A DNA stretch of 64,000 nt. Origin: Neckera pumila. Lineage: Eukaryota; Streptophyta; Bryopsida; Hypnales; Neckeraceae. The position numbers and the translations under genes are program-made. The notes beneath the pieces were generated by a model. It searched no databases. It saw only the letters and a list, made by a program, of their open reading frames with translations, and was not told the origin of the DNA. Of the stretch, positions 1-12,132 are shown one piece after another. The stretch lies in the NCBI GenBank assembly GCA_963969595.1, contig OZ018411.1, positions 27,043,445-27,107,444 on the forward strand. The letters run 5' to 3'. Positions within the stretch are counted from its first letter, which is position 1. Every line of letters starts with the position of its first letter.

Positions 1-2125
1 TAATCTAGAGGGATTGGTTTCTATGACATGGTTGGGTGACATGCTTAGTTCTCCTTAAAAGAAAGCCAAAACTTGGTTTTCAACCCCCCTTCCACAATCT
101 AATATTAACCCTATAAGGACACTACAAACCTAAAAGTTCAATGGATGACTTCATTGTTAACTATAGAAACACAGAATGCACCTATTGATCCAATAATCGG
201 AGTATTTAAACAACTACCTTATCATGGGGGGCCACGTTTTTCTCAGCTTTAAGTTCCCAAATAGATGATATTAGGATTGGTGTTACTACAACAAAGTGAT
301 ACTATTCCAAAGGTATTCCAAAATGCATTCCAAAATGCATTCTTTGCTATTACCATTCATGACAGGTAGTGTGAACAAACCGCATTTAGGCAGGCCCTTG
401 AACAGTCGACGCCTCGGAATTGGTTACGATACCCTGAATCTTGAGTACAGGATATGATGATGCTCACTCTATCTAAGACTCTAAGTTAAAAGATACGGAG
501 TACAACAACAAGAAGATTGAAAAATATATTAAAAAAAGAACATGATGGGGCATAAACTACAAGCACATAACTTAGTTGGATATGAAGGGCAGAACAAGTA
601 GAACCAAACAAGAATACTATTGTTCTGTCAGTGCATTGTCAGTGCAATATCGTATCAGTCCATTATCTTTTCATCTGGGTGCAGTGCATCAGTGGATAAA
701 GGCTGAAGAATGGAACTAAAAGCTGCCTGTGCAGGCGAGAAAATTGCTGTGAGAGAAGGAAGAATACTGTAAGAAGGGGGAACTGAGCGACTTCATATTC
801 CTCCGAATTATTGAAGCCAGCCAGTCAGGATCCAAACGTGCCCCGGGGGACAATCGTGCAAGGCCTTATCCTTGGGAGAATGTCATCATACAAACAGGAC
901 ATAACGGCCAGGCCGCGAGTAACTCAGGATAGCAGCCGGCTCTAGTTTAGTTCCTGCCACATCCAACGGAATGACACCTCCGAAACGCATGTTCAAGGAA
1001 CAACTGGGGCACTGGGCACTGGCAACAAGCAGGAGGAGGGGAGGGGCGCCAGCAATCACCTTGCGTCCATGTTTGCGTGCCAGTGGGGTACATCTAGGCA
1101 ATGTCAGGCAATCAGGAGAGGAGCAAACATTGCAACAAATCATTCATTCAAGAGACAACAAACCGCCTTTACCTTTACCGACAAGGCGTCCGGCGGCACA
1201 TTCTGCTGGTGCTTGTCAGTGGCCATGTGTTGGGTGGACGCCAGGTTGGAAATGGAATCTGCTCACATCCAAAAAAGTGCAATACAGTAGGTATACATAA
1301 ATGGTTAAATTTCAGTGAGTCACATCTCAATAGCAGAAATCATGTCCTGTTCCAACTAGGAAGCTGGCAGGATTCAGGACATGTAGCTTCAGGAATAAAG
1401 ACATCAACAGGGCAGCAAAACGGCACTGGGAACAAGTTACGAAACTACGTTAGCAAAGTATGGATTGGTACCTTTGTGAACCCGGCACCTCTTGGACCCG
1501 TGTGATAACAGCCCCATTCATCGGTAGAGCCACAACCATGTCTTGAGGCTATGAATGTACTCCGAGTACAGAAAACCGAGGACCTTGATAGGTACACTGT
1601 CACACCTTGGAAAAATGCAAAAGACTTCTTTCAAATAAGTGAAATAGAAAAGGAGCACACTGGTATCCAGTTTCAGAAGATGTGGGCTACAAGTGGTCAG
1701 TAAAGTACTCACGCACTAAGATTCGATTGCAATGCATACTTTGAATGCATGGGATATAGTACAACTGTTCAGAGTGGCAGAATAGCCACGAAGTAGATCA
1801 CAGCTCTGTAGCTGATGACACTAGACAGCCAGTGACTTTTTAGTCACAAAGCTGTCTTTTGCATGTTCAGTCCCCTGAACGAGGATCAACAAGCATATAC
1901 TGAAGGATTATACCTTTATAATCCAACCTGTCCTCGAGGGAAGAACCGGGCTAGTCTACAAATATACAGCTACTTATTCTCCTAATCCATATGAAAGATG
2001 GTTCGCAGACTGAATAATCCACAAGAGATATAGTATGAAGCTCTTAGTTTACACGACAGTGACTGACCATCCGTATGGGTAACATAGGTAGCTTGTTGTA
2101 AGGACAAAAAGGGGGTCGACCTGAA
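1..2125. other. Downstream flank of the 7TM gene, no gene seen
   Basis: This lies 3' of the minus-strand 7TM gene that ends at 2126. It is less AT-rich than the large spacers further right, so part may be 3' UTR transcribed leftward. Open frames of up to 134 codons (for example plus strand 1101-1505) show no recognisable motif, no hydrophobic or low-complexity signature and no convincing splice structure. I see no repeat family members here. Confidence 0.5.
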
Positions 2126-5100
2126 TCATACAATGCTTGATTGGTTGGGTGCAAACCCTTGCAAGCTTAAACTTGAATTTGATCTCGAGTGCAATGTCCG
2201 TGAATCACCACAAGAATTCTCAAACTGAAGAAAAGAGTAGCCCTTCAATGCCTTCACATCTACCACAACCTCGTCCACAAATGACATGGCATTCTTGTCG
2301 TCCTTGCCATCCACAGATCTGCTTCCTTCTTTCACAGCTCCAGGAAACAAATTCTCTCTCCGGCTACCAGACTCTGCGGAAAGATCCCCGGAGCCTCGCA
2401 GGCGAAGCTGCAATCCTTCGTGATCAATCAAGGGCGTAGATGAGTCGGGAGGCACAGAGGAGGGACACATTTGTTGGTAGTTGGGAGACATGTTGATGAT
2501 GCCTTCCGGCTTCTTAGGTTCTTGGACAAAACCATCATCGTTGAAAGCAAAGTCAGACATGCCTGGGTTCTGCACTATCACTAGCATCGGCCTGTTTGTA
2601 CCTCCATTTTTGGAGATTGAAGTTGGCTGCGGGATTCAACAACAGTAATTGTCAAAATAAAAATATCTCACACGGAGTAGTTAACATATCTTTAATGTTT
2701 AGATTGTGTGGTAACACTATCACGAGGTCTCTGGTAGTTAGCCCCCTTGATGAACTTTACGGCACATAACTGCAGGAGTCTGTCACGACTTATGATAAAG
2801 GCTTTCAAAAAATAGGTGCAAAAGTATTAAATCCTCTTCAACCACTGACTTTTACTGACACACGTGAACAACCGAGACCACGATAACCATATTCCTGAGT
2901 ACAGAAAAGGTATTTAAAAATGGAAGGAACCCAGTTAAGCAGGACACGAATAGCAATGAAGGAAGCTCACCACTCCAATGTGCCACTCTTTATGATCCAA
3001 GTTGTTGAACTGCTTCTCATTAATTTCCTGCCAAATTGCAACAAAGATGTCAGACTGCTGTGCACAATCCACTATTTACTCGAAGACATCAAGTGCGGTC
3101 GTGAAATCATGCAAAAGTTGAATGCAAGGGTTAAACGCCTTACCACACTATAAATAGGTGGCAAAATGCGTTGACCAGAGGGGTGTGAAGTTGGAATGAC
3201 GGTGAAAAATGGGGTCAGCTCTCTTGATCTAAAGGTCCATCTGCACTCAAAGCGTCGCAAGAAAGACATAAATAAAACAGCTGCCATCTTCTACTGCTAA
3301 ACAGAAAATCATGGGAAAGGGAACGTGTCAAACATGACGAATTAAAATTCCAATTGAGGATAAGCGTAACTGAACCATACAGGTTTCTAGTGATCTTTTA
3401 GTATCTGCTTCAACGACCTTTAACGACACAAATGAACTCGCAAACAGGTAGATTCGCCTAAAATAACCAGAGGTGAGTACTAACCCAATATACAAGAAGA
3501 TGCCAATCTCGGTGAACTCACGAACAAGAAGGCGCATCCAGTACTCATTAGCCAAGCCATCCGTGCGAGCATGCATCTGCCATAATAATATAGCCAAACG
3601 TCAACACCTAAAGGACCAAGAAGACCAAATTGAGCTCCATGTTTGTTACCAGTCTAGAGTAGCTCACATAGGGACTTTCATTCGTCCAATTGTATTTGTT
3701 TATAGACCAATACATGCAATATTCTTCACTAATTCTGGAGACTAAACTTTGGCTCCGTCTGAATGATATTACTCAACAGTATAATCAGTCCAAATAGTCA
3801 TTTAAATTCATAAATCTTTGGTCTTTTAGGGATTGACCAGTAAATCAATCAATCTAGCTAGGTATTCACATTGTGAAGGCCAAGACCATATTTTTTTTAA
3901 ACCGTACGAGTTACGCAGCACTAAGCGATCAGAGAGTGTACTGATAGCTTACCAAAATTTCAGCAACAACCATCATCAGCATTGCACGCTGAAACTTCCT
4001 GCAGCAGCAAGAGAAGGGGGGACGGTTTAAGATCAACTAGGTTGTACTCCAGAGCAATAAACCCACACTTTCAAAACAATCGAAAGCATGCTACGGTAGT
4101 CTCCACAAAGCTTACTTGAACATGCTGTACTTGATGTAAATAGCAGTGTGCATCATGTGGACGCCTTCGTCCTGAATTTGCTGTAACTGCTCCCTTAGCG
4201 CTACAAGGTTGCGGGCAATGTGCACCATGATGACGTATAGTAGCAACCCATAGATAAACACCACCAGAACCTGCACAATCAAAGAACAACAAGGCGGTCA
4301 ATCAATCGAACAGTTTCCAAATTGCACATACCCAAACAGCAGAACTAATGGATCACCTTACAGCCAAATACAATGAATCGTACGATAAAGATTAATATTC
4401 TTATCAAGTATTCAAGTTCACGACCGGGTTTAATGTTTGCTCTTCACACTCTCTTAACAAATTCCTCTGGCCCCCTAAATCTTGCCAGCAAGATGATCCA
4501 GAATTTCAGTCTAAGGTAGAGGGTACTAAAACCGATGGGAGCCTGATCCCATCCCCAATAGAATGACGGCTGAATCCAACAGAAACTCATCTCTTCCAAT
4601 CAACACTCGTTTGGCTTTCAATTAGCAACCATTCGGTGTGAGCTAATCATGTCTATGGCCACTAATCTTTGAAATCAGGGATAATCCACTGTCCCTTGAA
4701 CCTCCCACTTGCATAAGAAATCATCCAACACATTGAGTGAATTTTTTATCTCAAGAGAGTTTGGCTCTTGTAGTACCCAAAGTAATCTCTCTTTTCATGA
4801 TTCTCCAATGAAACCACAAGCCAACATTGACCAAAAGAGTATACTCTCTCAAAACTGGATCGAGGAAAGGAACGCACAGCAAATTGTGGAACAGCAGCCT
4901 TGTACCCGGTGAGGGTCAAGTACAAGAGCGAAGCGAGGCCAGCGATGCTGCGGCGTTCAGCGATCGTCAGTTGCTCGTGCATGATACAGTAGCCATGCGC
5001 AATCAAAAGGAAGGCAATGAAGCACGACGTCTCGAAAAAGATTCGCGACACGAAGACTCCGAAGGCTACCCAGAATGAGCATGTGCTCAAGTTCAAGCAC

Positions 5101-5854
5101 GAATACCTAGAGCACAATCGCACAATTCAGAAACAACACTCAAAACTCTTGAACATGCATTTGTAAAATTCAAATTTAATATATCACACCAATCTAACCA
5201 AACAAAACATTGAAACTCTTCACCAAATATTTGGAAACTCAATTTCAAATGCACACACTAATCCAACAAATGCTAACAAGTGATTAGGTGAATCGCCAGC
5301 ATCGATAAGAAATTGCGTTTTACATGATTTCAGGATCACTACATTTTGCGAAACAGCACCGACACCGAAGTTAGGAACCAATGGGAGTACCAGAAAACGA
5401 AGGAGAGACCGAGGACAAGCGCCTTAAGCAACGGAACAGCTGTCAACATCCATTGCAAATGACTAGTCTGCAAATTCCAACACCCCACTCGTCAACAAGA
5501 GCTTCCAAATCCGCAATAGTACACCAAATAGATTAGTCAAGAATTCAAATCTCCGCGGACTATTTCAAAATCGCTCACACTAATACTAAGAAAACTCCAC
5601 CACCGCGACCCAAAGAGGGTAAGCAAGAAAGAAAGACTGAATGACCCCTGTGATCTCTTTGATTGGCAAGCGCACCATACCTGCCATCGCCGCTTGCTCC
5701 AAGTGTTGAGCGTCCACAAGAACAGCAATAGCATCCACGTGATCAAGAGGCCAAAGAAAAGAAAAGGCAGCGGCCGGTACGACTCTTCCCACTCGCTCGG
5801 GCTGTTATTACTGATCACCGGCTTCGGCTGCACATGCTCAATGGCCGCATCCAT
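2126..5854 (-). CDS. Seven-transmembrane protein, candidate GPCR-like, 9 exons
   Basis: Exons read leftward: 5854-5681, 5467-5343, 5106-4878, 4270-4116, 3998-3953, about 3740-3650, 3576-3485, 3240-3144, 2626-2126 (stop TGA at 2128-2126). All joins except the start of exon 6 keep phase with GT-AG introns. The product is about 500 aa. The first ATG is at 5854; the frame upstream holds only a GTG before it. Seven hydrophobic segments are visible: in exon 1 (around PLPFLFFGLLITWMLLLFLW), exon 2 (QWMLTAVPLLKALVLGLSF), two in exon 3 (SFWVAFGVFVSRIFF and RRSIAGLASLLYLTL), exon 4 (VLVVFIYGLLLYVIM), exons 5-6 (AMLMMVVAEIL), and exon 7 (EFTEIGIFLYIGW). A soluble tail of about 170 aa follows, acidic and Ser-rich. 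The layout, a short N-terminus and no large ectodomain, suggests the 7TM core of plant candidate GPCR or GOST/GPR180-like proteins; the exact subfamily is a guess. It is likely an endomembrane or plasma-membrane protein. Exon 6 has no in-phase AG acceptor, so it may be mis-modelled or frameshifted. Confidence 0.8.
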
Positions 5855-6832
5855 CGTTGGGAGCCTCACAAGCCAAAAACTCCCCTCGCCCCGCTACAAT
5901 CTCTCATACCACCTCAGTTGCATCCTCACAAACTAACCCCTCAATCAAGTGGCCTCACAATCAAAACCCAAATACCTCAAAACCCAAATGCCTCAAAACC
6001 AATACCTCAACACCCTCACCCAAAACCTCAAAAATCCTCACAATCAAATCAATAACGCCACTACTTCGAAAACCCACCTCCAGAAGTCGGTACTCCTTCA
6101 CGTACTATCATCTACCCCTCGACAAAAACCTCGCTCCCGCTCTCACTCGTTCTCTTTCTCTTCCTCTCGCTCTCTCTGCTCCCTGCTCTCTCACCTCAAC
6201 AGCAAATGTAAAACCCAAAGAGGATCAAAACTCCCAAATACTCCGAGGAATGAAGCGTCTCCAGGATTGCAGTAGACTATTTGCTTGTTGACAAGAAGTG
6301 GGCCCTAAGTAGGATGATGAAGCTCGTGCCGTGCGCTGGCTTTGTATACTTAAGCTTAGCAGTGATGGAATTTTTGCGAATTCACTGGGACGTGGACAAT
6401 ACTGATCAGATGCTGGAATTGGAAGTGCTGTTCCATGCAGGTGGCGGGGATTGATGATTCTATCCACGGCGGCAGCAGCAGCAGTGCCGCTGAGTGTTGC
6501 TGTAGCGATGATCTGTTGTCGTCTTCTTCTACCCTGGCAGGAGACTCCGACTCCTCCCTTTTCTCTCGCCGCGGGGGAGAGACGAGTCTCGTTTTGGGAT
6601 CGGTAGATTTTACAATTGGTAGATTTTGGGATTGATAGATTTTGTAGTGGTGGATTTTGGGGTTGAGGGGGTTATTGTTGTATGTTTTGATTACGCCGTA
6701 GAGTTGGTGTTTGCGGTGCCTGATTAGCTGGAGTGTTTCTGGGGGGAGTTTAATTGCTTCTTACTCAACGGTCAGGGGTACTCAGTGCTCATTGCAGCCT
6801 TTTTAGTTTTTTTAATTTTGTTAGGTAAGGTG
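5855..6832 (-). promoter_or_regulatory. 5' flank and probable leader of the 7TM gene
   Basis: This sits directly upstream of the minus-strand 7TM start codon. On the coding strand the stretch matching 6125-6190 is a GA-rich run (CT-rich on the plus strand), a common feature of plant leaders and core promoters. I cannot fix a transcription start. A plus-strand Ser-rich open frame at 6435-6635 overlaps it, but shows no conserved motif and is not called as a gene. Confidence 0.35.
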
Positions 6833-7134
6833 GGCACCTCCAAAACCGCCAAAGAAAATGGCATTTGGATACCCTATGCAAAGGTTATAAAGAATAAAAA
6901 AAATTTGGTAGAAGTTGTGAGATTTTCATATTTTCTTGCTGGCAAGTGAAAGGAGATTTTAATGCACCAAAGACCGCGGCATTTGGATATTGTATGCAAA
7001 GATTATGAAGGGTCAAAGTTTTTTTGGTAGAGGTTGTGAAATCATTTCTTCCACAAAGGTATTTATTGATTTGGGGGATATATCCAAAGTGATGATGGTG
7101 GTTTTGGATCAAGTGGTGCATTTTTGGAGGTGCC
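6833..7134. mobile_element. Small inverted-repeat element (GGCACCTCC ends)
   Basis: A 13-bp perfect terminal inverted repeat, GGCACCTCCAAAA at 6833-6845 and its complement at 7122-7134, bounds 302 bp. Inside, a motif containing GCATTTGGATA, then TATGCAAAG and GGTAGA-GTTGTGA, occurs twice about 120 bp apart, so the element has an internal tandem duplication. A diverged relative lies at about 46305-46500. No coding capacity is seen, and no clear target-site duplication was found. Confidence 0.5.
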
Positions 7135-7177
7135 ATGTTAGTCCACAAAGTGCAAGTATATATTGCAGGGGAATTAA

Positions 7178-7462
7178 CATTAGAGGAGTTTTGGGGACCT
7201 TAGAAGATTGTTTCAGGCCCGTTCCCTAGTCTGCCTAGATTCAAGGAACGACGGTACGGGCAAGTCAGTTGTTGTTTTTTTCAAAAAATAAATAAATATT
7301 TTTTTTTACCAAAATATCATTTTAACAAAATAAAAAATAAAAATGACGTGGCAGTCGCTTGACCACGTCAGCCTAGCCATTTGGCAGCGTTCCAGCATTC
7401 TTGCAGAGTTCCCATAGTCCGGGAACTCGCAGTCTCTTAGGAGGCCCGAAAATCCTCTAATG
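7178..7462. mobile_element. CATTAG-family MITE, copy 1
   Basis: A 285-bp element beginning CATTAGAGGAGTTTTGGGG and ending with the near-complement ATCCTCTAATG. The interior carries the family signature: a GGCCCGTTCCC motif, a GGTACGGGC motif, an AT-rich middle with AAAATATCATTTTA, then GACGTGGCAGTCGCTTGACC and a GGGAACTCGCAG motif near the right end. It is non-coding. It is one of five copies in the window, all in the same orientation. The class is unassigned. Confidence 0.7.
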
Positions 7463-8421
7463 ATAGAAGGTTCATTCATCATAAAATGTTCCTAAAACTC
7501 TAAGTTGAAATTTCAAAAAAAGAAGTATTTTATGAGGAATTTTCAAAAATGTTTGTTCAATTTTCTCAAAGAAAATAATTATTTGTTGATAATTATTTGC
7601 CATGGATGTGATAAACTTGTTTGCGTGCAGTATTATAGGCTACACATTGTTTTATACTTGGGTCTATTTTTTTTTGTTTTCATTTATTTTTCAAATTTAC
7701 TTGTTTTTGTTTACTAGCATTATTAAGTTATTTGTGAAGTTCAAAGACTTCAAATTGTACTCTATATGCATGAAGTCTTTGTGCATGAAGGGTAGGCAAA
7801 TCATTGTTTAAGCTGTATGCAAATTTTAGGTTTTTGTATGACCTAAAAATATTTGTGTAATTTACCCATATTACATTTGATTTAATTCCTAATTGTCTAG
7901 TGATACTTTTAAGTAGCACTCATTCTCTTCAAAATCATTTCCATCTTGTGGAAAGCTTCTAAGATGTTTGTTATTGACATTGTTGAATGCACAAGATCAT
8001 TGCATGATAGAAATGTTGATGGCTTCTTACAAATGACTTAGGTATTATACTTGGTAAAAATCCAAAGGCTTAAGTTTTGTTAAACATTTCTCTATATAAT
8101 GAAAATTTTAATGCTTTGAAAACATATAATAAAAAAATTTGCATTCATCATTTACCATAATGATCACTGCAAGTATAGCTTTTCATACCAAGCCTTGACC
8201 ATAAAAAGTAGAAATTTCATTTTGGATGAATTTTCAAACAGTAATAAATTCCTATAGTAATTTGACAAATTGAAATTAATAAAGTTTTTTTCACTCTAAA
8301 AATTGTATGAATACTTTTTAATAATTGTTTTTAACAAAAAAAAAATCTTAATGCTAAACTCAAACTAGTTGAAGAAATTATATATTGTAGCCTATAGGAA
8401 TTTTGTGTAAAATTCTCAAAC
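7463..8421. other. AT-rich spacer
   Basis: Strongly AT-rich, with many A and T runs. No open frame has recognisable motifs and no repeat-family member was identified. Confidence 0.5.
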
Positions 8422-9316
8422 ATTAACCCCTAAAGGCCCACCATAGTCCCTTCAAGGGACAAATGTGATTTCGAGCAAGTTTTGTCCTTATTTTTTGAAA
8501 CTTTATTTGAAGATAAAAAAATTGCTAAGCTTTGTGGGGTTATAATTTTTTTTTACTTGGTGCCCAGGAACAAAAGTTATGCCCAAATAAGCTCAAAACA
8601 GGGGAAGGAGGGTAGTAAAAAAAACTTGCAATCATTTGAATTTTTTATTTTTATTTTTATTCTTTACAAATTATATTTTTGTCTATCTAGAAAGCTTTTA
8701 TTCATTCCATTTGGATTTGTTATGAGAAAATTATGGACAATCTTGTTTTTTGGACACTTAGAGCATCTTATTGAAAAAAACAACTTGTAGGATTTAATTC
8801 TGAATGCAATTTCTACAATTTAAAAAAAATAAAGTCGACATGGTTTGGTTTGCTTGCTAGAACAATTCCATTATTGGGATTAGTGCATTTTAATTCCATT
8901 TAAGAGATATTTAAAATTCAGATTTTCCTTCTATCTTGTACCTACTTCTATTTAACAATTTTTTTAATAATGAAAATTAAGTTAAATTTTTTTTTTTTTT
9001 GCTAGATTCCCAATTCAATTCTCCACTATAAAGATTTAAAGCTCAAAACATTTAAGTTAAAAATGTTCAAAGTCAAAAAATCTAGTTCCACAATGTGCTG
9101 AAAAACTTGTTTTTTTCACTTTAAATGTAGATATCTTGCAATCTGTCGGTCAAAAATTTTGAAATTTTTTCCACGCATTCTCATACTAGTAGGTGTAAGA
9201 TCCTACGGTTAGATGTGCAAGAAAAACATTTTAAATTTTTTTTAATCTTTGCTATAAAAATGGCAGTATTGAGTGTTTTTTGGCAAGAAAAAGGTCTTGG
9301 GCCTTTAGGGGTTAAT
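8422..9316. mobile_element. Telomere-like-TIR element, copy A
   Basis: A 19-bp perfect terminal inverted repeat, ATTAACCCCTAAAGGCCCA at 8422-8440 and its complement at 9298-9316, bounds 895 bp. Interior landmarks shared with the other copies are a block containing GGAACAAAAGTTATGCCCAA, a block with CATTCCATTTGGATTTGT followed by a GGACAATCTTG motif, and AGATCCTACGGTTAGATGTG near the right end. No transposase frame is visible, so it is probably a non-autonomous DNA transposon. This is the best-preserved copy. Confidence 0.75.
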
Positions 9317-10316
9317 GGAGTTAGTTTTAACAGCATTACAAGAATGAAATATTCAATCCTTGACAATGTATTTAAAGGAGTTTTATGCAAAGATTTGTAA
9401 TGTTATGTAAATAACTTAATACTCTCATACATTTTCTTTGAAGTAAACCAAGAAATATATTATTTCTATTTCCTACTTATAGCTAAACATTATTGACTTT
9501 TTTAATTAGGATAAAATTGCTCTACAATAAAACCGGTACCTTATATTCTACCATACTAGTATTCCAAACCTAGCATCCGAATATCATACTAATACATATT
9601 TATATACCGTATTGTATCAAAAAAAAAATTGGTTTTGGGGGCTGGGTGGGCAAATCAGGTTTTTTATTTTTTATTTTTCAATTCAATCGGGGATGTCTCT
9701 TTTCAGAGGATAATAACTGACAATCTTCATTAGAGTCATACCAATGCAATTTTGCTTTGAATTTTTTTTGATAAGTTCTATAGTTTTCAATATTTTACAA
9801 AAATATTTTGCTATAATTTGTCAAGCAGTAGTATTGTTGACTTTGAAAATTTGCCTTAAATAGTACAACTGGAAAATTGATTTGTCTTTTTATTCCTTTT
9901 GCTCAAAAAAGAGTTGAAGGTAAAATACAACACAACATACAAAATAGAGGTTGTCCATTCTGCACATCCTATTCAATCAGAGGTTCCCCTTTGTTCTACT
10001 ATGATTAAATTTTTTTTTTAAGCTGACACAAGTAAGGTGGAAACATCTAAATCCGTCAAAATAAGCAATTCAGCATAGTTGGAGGCACCTTTTTCTAGAA
10101 AAAATTAATTTTGTAGTATTAGCAATTGAAAATCATGAATTTTCAAATAAAACTATAATTTTTGGATATGACATGTAGTTTCTATAAATTTTCAATTGAA
10201 AGTGGAAGTTCCCTAGACCACTACAACTGTCATATAGCTTCATCTAAAACCAAATCTCAAAAAATCAACATTAACTAATTACAATTAAGTACTGGAACGG
10301 TTTAATGCCGCTTTTT
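9317..10316. other. AT-rich spacer
   Basis: AT-rich non-coding sequence. It includes a short stretch near 10030-10095 (GTAAGGTGGAAACATC and GTTGGAGGCACC) that weakly resembles the ends of the element at 6833-7134, perhaps a decayed fragment. Nothing else can be assigned. Confidence 0.45.
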
Positions 10317-10506
10317 GAGGACACTTTTATAGAAGTCTACTGTACAAAAATGGGTACAAGGACAATTTAGGTGTTTTCACATTAGTTAAATTCCATTACA
10401 TCCCTTTGATAATAATAAGTGGAGAGGGTCTAGATACCTCATTTGTATAATGAGGCATACTAATAATCAATGAAAGATAATTTTTTTGTACTATAGAAGT
10501 GTCCAT
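10317..10506. repeat. Short inverted-repeat element of about 190 bp
   Basis: GGACACTTTTATAG near the left end is matched in inverted orientation by CTATAGAAGTGTCC at the right end, with a further shared TACAAAAA motif inside. The pairing is imperfect and no target-site duplication is clear. It could be a decayed MITE. Confidence 0.35.
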
Positions 10507-11213
10507 AACATGGGATAGTGAGTGAATTTACTTCAGTTACTCCCTCACTTAATAAGTGAATGAATTACAATAATATTTTTTCACACATACCATATGTATG
10601 TTTTTTCTAGACGTGCTTGATTACAATCAGTGTGGGATTAACACAACCACATCCCATTTATGTGCCTAACTTTTGTACTATATTAGTATTTTGTATAACA
10701 CATCCATATTTAATATATCATACCTCTAGATGTATTTTGTGTATATTCAATATATCGTACCTATATCAAAGGTTTGTTTGGTTTCGGTTTTGGAGGGTGA
10801 ATCAAGTGTTTTATTATTTACTTTTGATTTTGGGTGGGGGTGGGGGTAATTAGTTCATAAAATCTACTTATGTCCCTTTTTAAGGGATAGTGACATTGCA
10901 TGGGGCTAACCTAACTTTTTTATTTCTTTTATTTTTTTGATAAAAAAATGGGGCCCATTGTATTAAGAGAAAAAAAAGTAACAGCTAAGCCAAAGGCTAG
11001 ACAAATGAAGAGAATAAGAGCAAATGAAGAAAAGATGGGCAGCAAAAGAAAACAAGAAACTAAGAGAACAAACAAAGGGGAGGATTGTCTTTATTCCACC
11101 TAATAGAGTAACCAACTCTAGTAGCAAGAACCGGAGATTGTAACCAAATACTAGAAAACTTGGTCCAAATTCTATCTGAATGTTGAGGACTACGTCTAGA
11201 AGCAAGGTCCGTC
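10507..11213. other. AT-rich spacer
   Basis: No gene or clear repeat. A 152-codon minus-strand frame (10963-11421) runs into the next element, has a biased hydrophobic composition typical of AT-rich DNA, and is not supported as coding. Confidence 0.45.
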
Positions 11214-12132
11214 TTAACCTTTGAAGGACCGTTGTCCCTTCAAGGAACAAATGAGATTTTGGGCAGGTACCTATGTTTTTTGTCCTGATTTTATGAAACT
11301 TTTTGGAAGATAGAAAATTTGATAAGCTTTGTGGGAATATAATTTTTTTTTCAATTGGTGCCCGGGAATAAAAGTTATGCCCAAATAAACTAAAACAAGG
11401 GAGAGGGGGCTGCAAAAACAAATTTCAAAAATTTGAATTTTCTTTGAATTTTTTTTCTTGTAGATTATATTTTTGTCTATCTGGGAAGCTTTTATTCATT
11501 CCATTTGGATTTGTTATGAGAAAGTTATGGACAATCTTGTTTTTTGGGCACTTAGAGCATCTTCCTTAAAAAAAATAACTTGTAAGATTCATTTCTAAAT
11601 GCAATTCTTACAATTTTTCAAAAAAAAAAGTTCTACATGGTTTAGTTTTTTTGCTAGAACAATCTCACTATTGGGATAGTGCATTTTAATTCTATATTAA
11701 ATATATTAGTATTTTTTATTTTCCTTCTATCTCTTACCTACTTCTATTTAACAATTTTATTAATAATGAAAATTAAGATTTTTTGAATTTTTTTCTTACT
11801 GGACTCTCAACTCAATTCTCTAACATAATGATTTAAAGCTCAAAACTTTCTGGTGCAAAAATTTCAAGTAAAAAATGTTCAAAGCCAAAAAATCTAGTCC
11901 CACAATGTAATGAAAAACTTGTTTTTTCCACTTTAAACGCAGATATCTTGCAATTTGTGCGGTCAAAATTTTGAAATTTTTTCCACACATTCTCATACTA
12001 ATTAAGTATAAGATCCTACGGTTAGATGTGCAAGAAAAATAATTTTCAAATTTCTTTACTCTTTGCTATAGAAATGGCAATTTTGACGGTGTTTTTCTTG
12101 CAGAAAAAGGCCTTGGGCCTATAGGGGTTTAA
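11214..12132. mobile_element. Telomere-like-TIR element, copy B
   Basis: About 919 bp in the same orientation as copy A. It shares the TTATGCCCAAATAA block, the CATTCCATTTGGATTTGT block and the AGATCCTACGGTTAGATGTG block at matching spacing. The right end reads GGCCTATAGGGGTTTAA. The left end has diverged to TTAACCTTTGAAGGACC, so the inverted repeat is partly lost. Non-coding. Confidence 0.65.

Noticed and set aside
1101..1505. 134-codon plus-strand frame
   Set aside because: No recognisable motif, no splice partners, and it overlaps other frames of similar quality in the likely 3' region of the 7TM gene.
6435..6635. Ser-rich 66-codon plus-strand frame upstream of the 7TM gene
   Set aside because: Low complexity caused by GCAGCAGCA and TCTTCTTCT repeats in the probable promoter or leader of the opposite-strand gene.
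8482..8790. 102-codon frame inside telomere-like-TIR copy A as a transposase
   Set aside because: AT-rich hydrophobic run with Lys and Phe bias, not conserved as an open frame in copies B to D.
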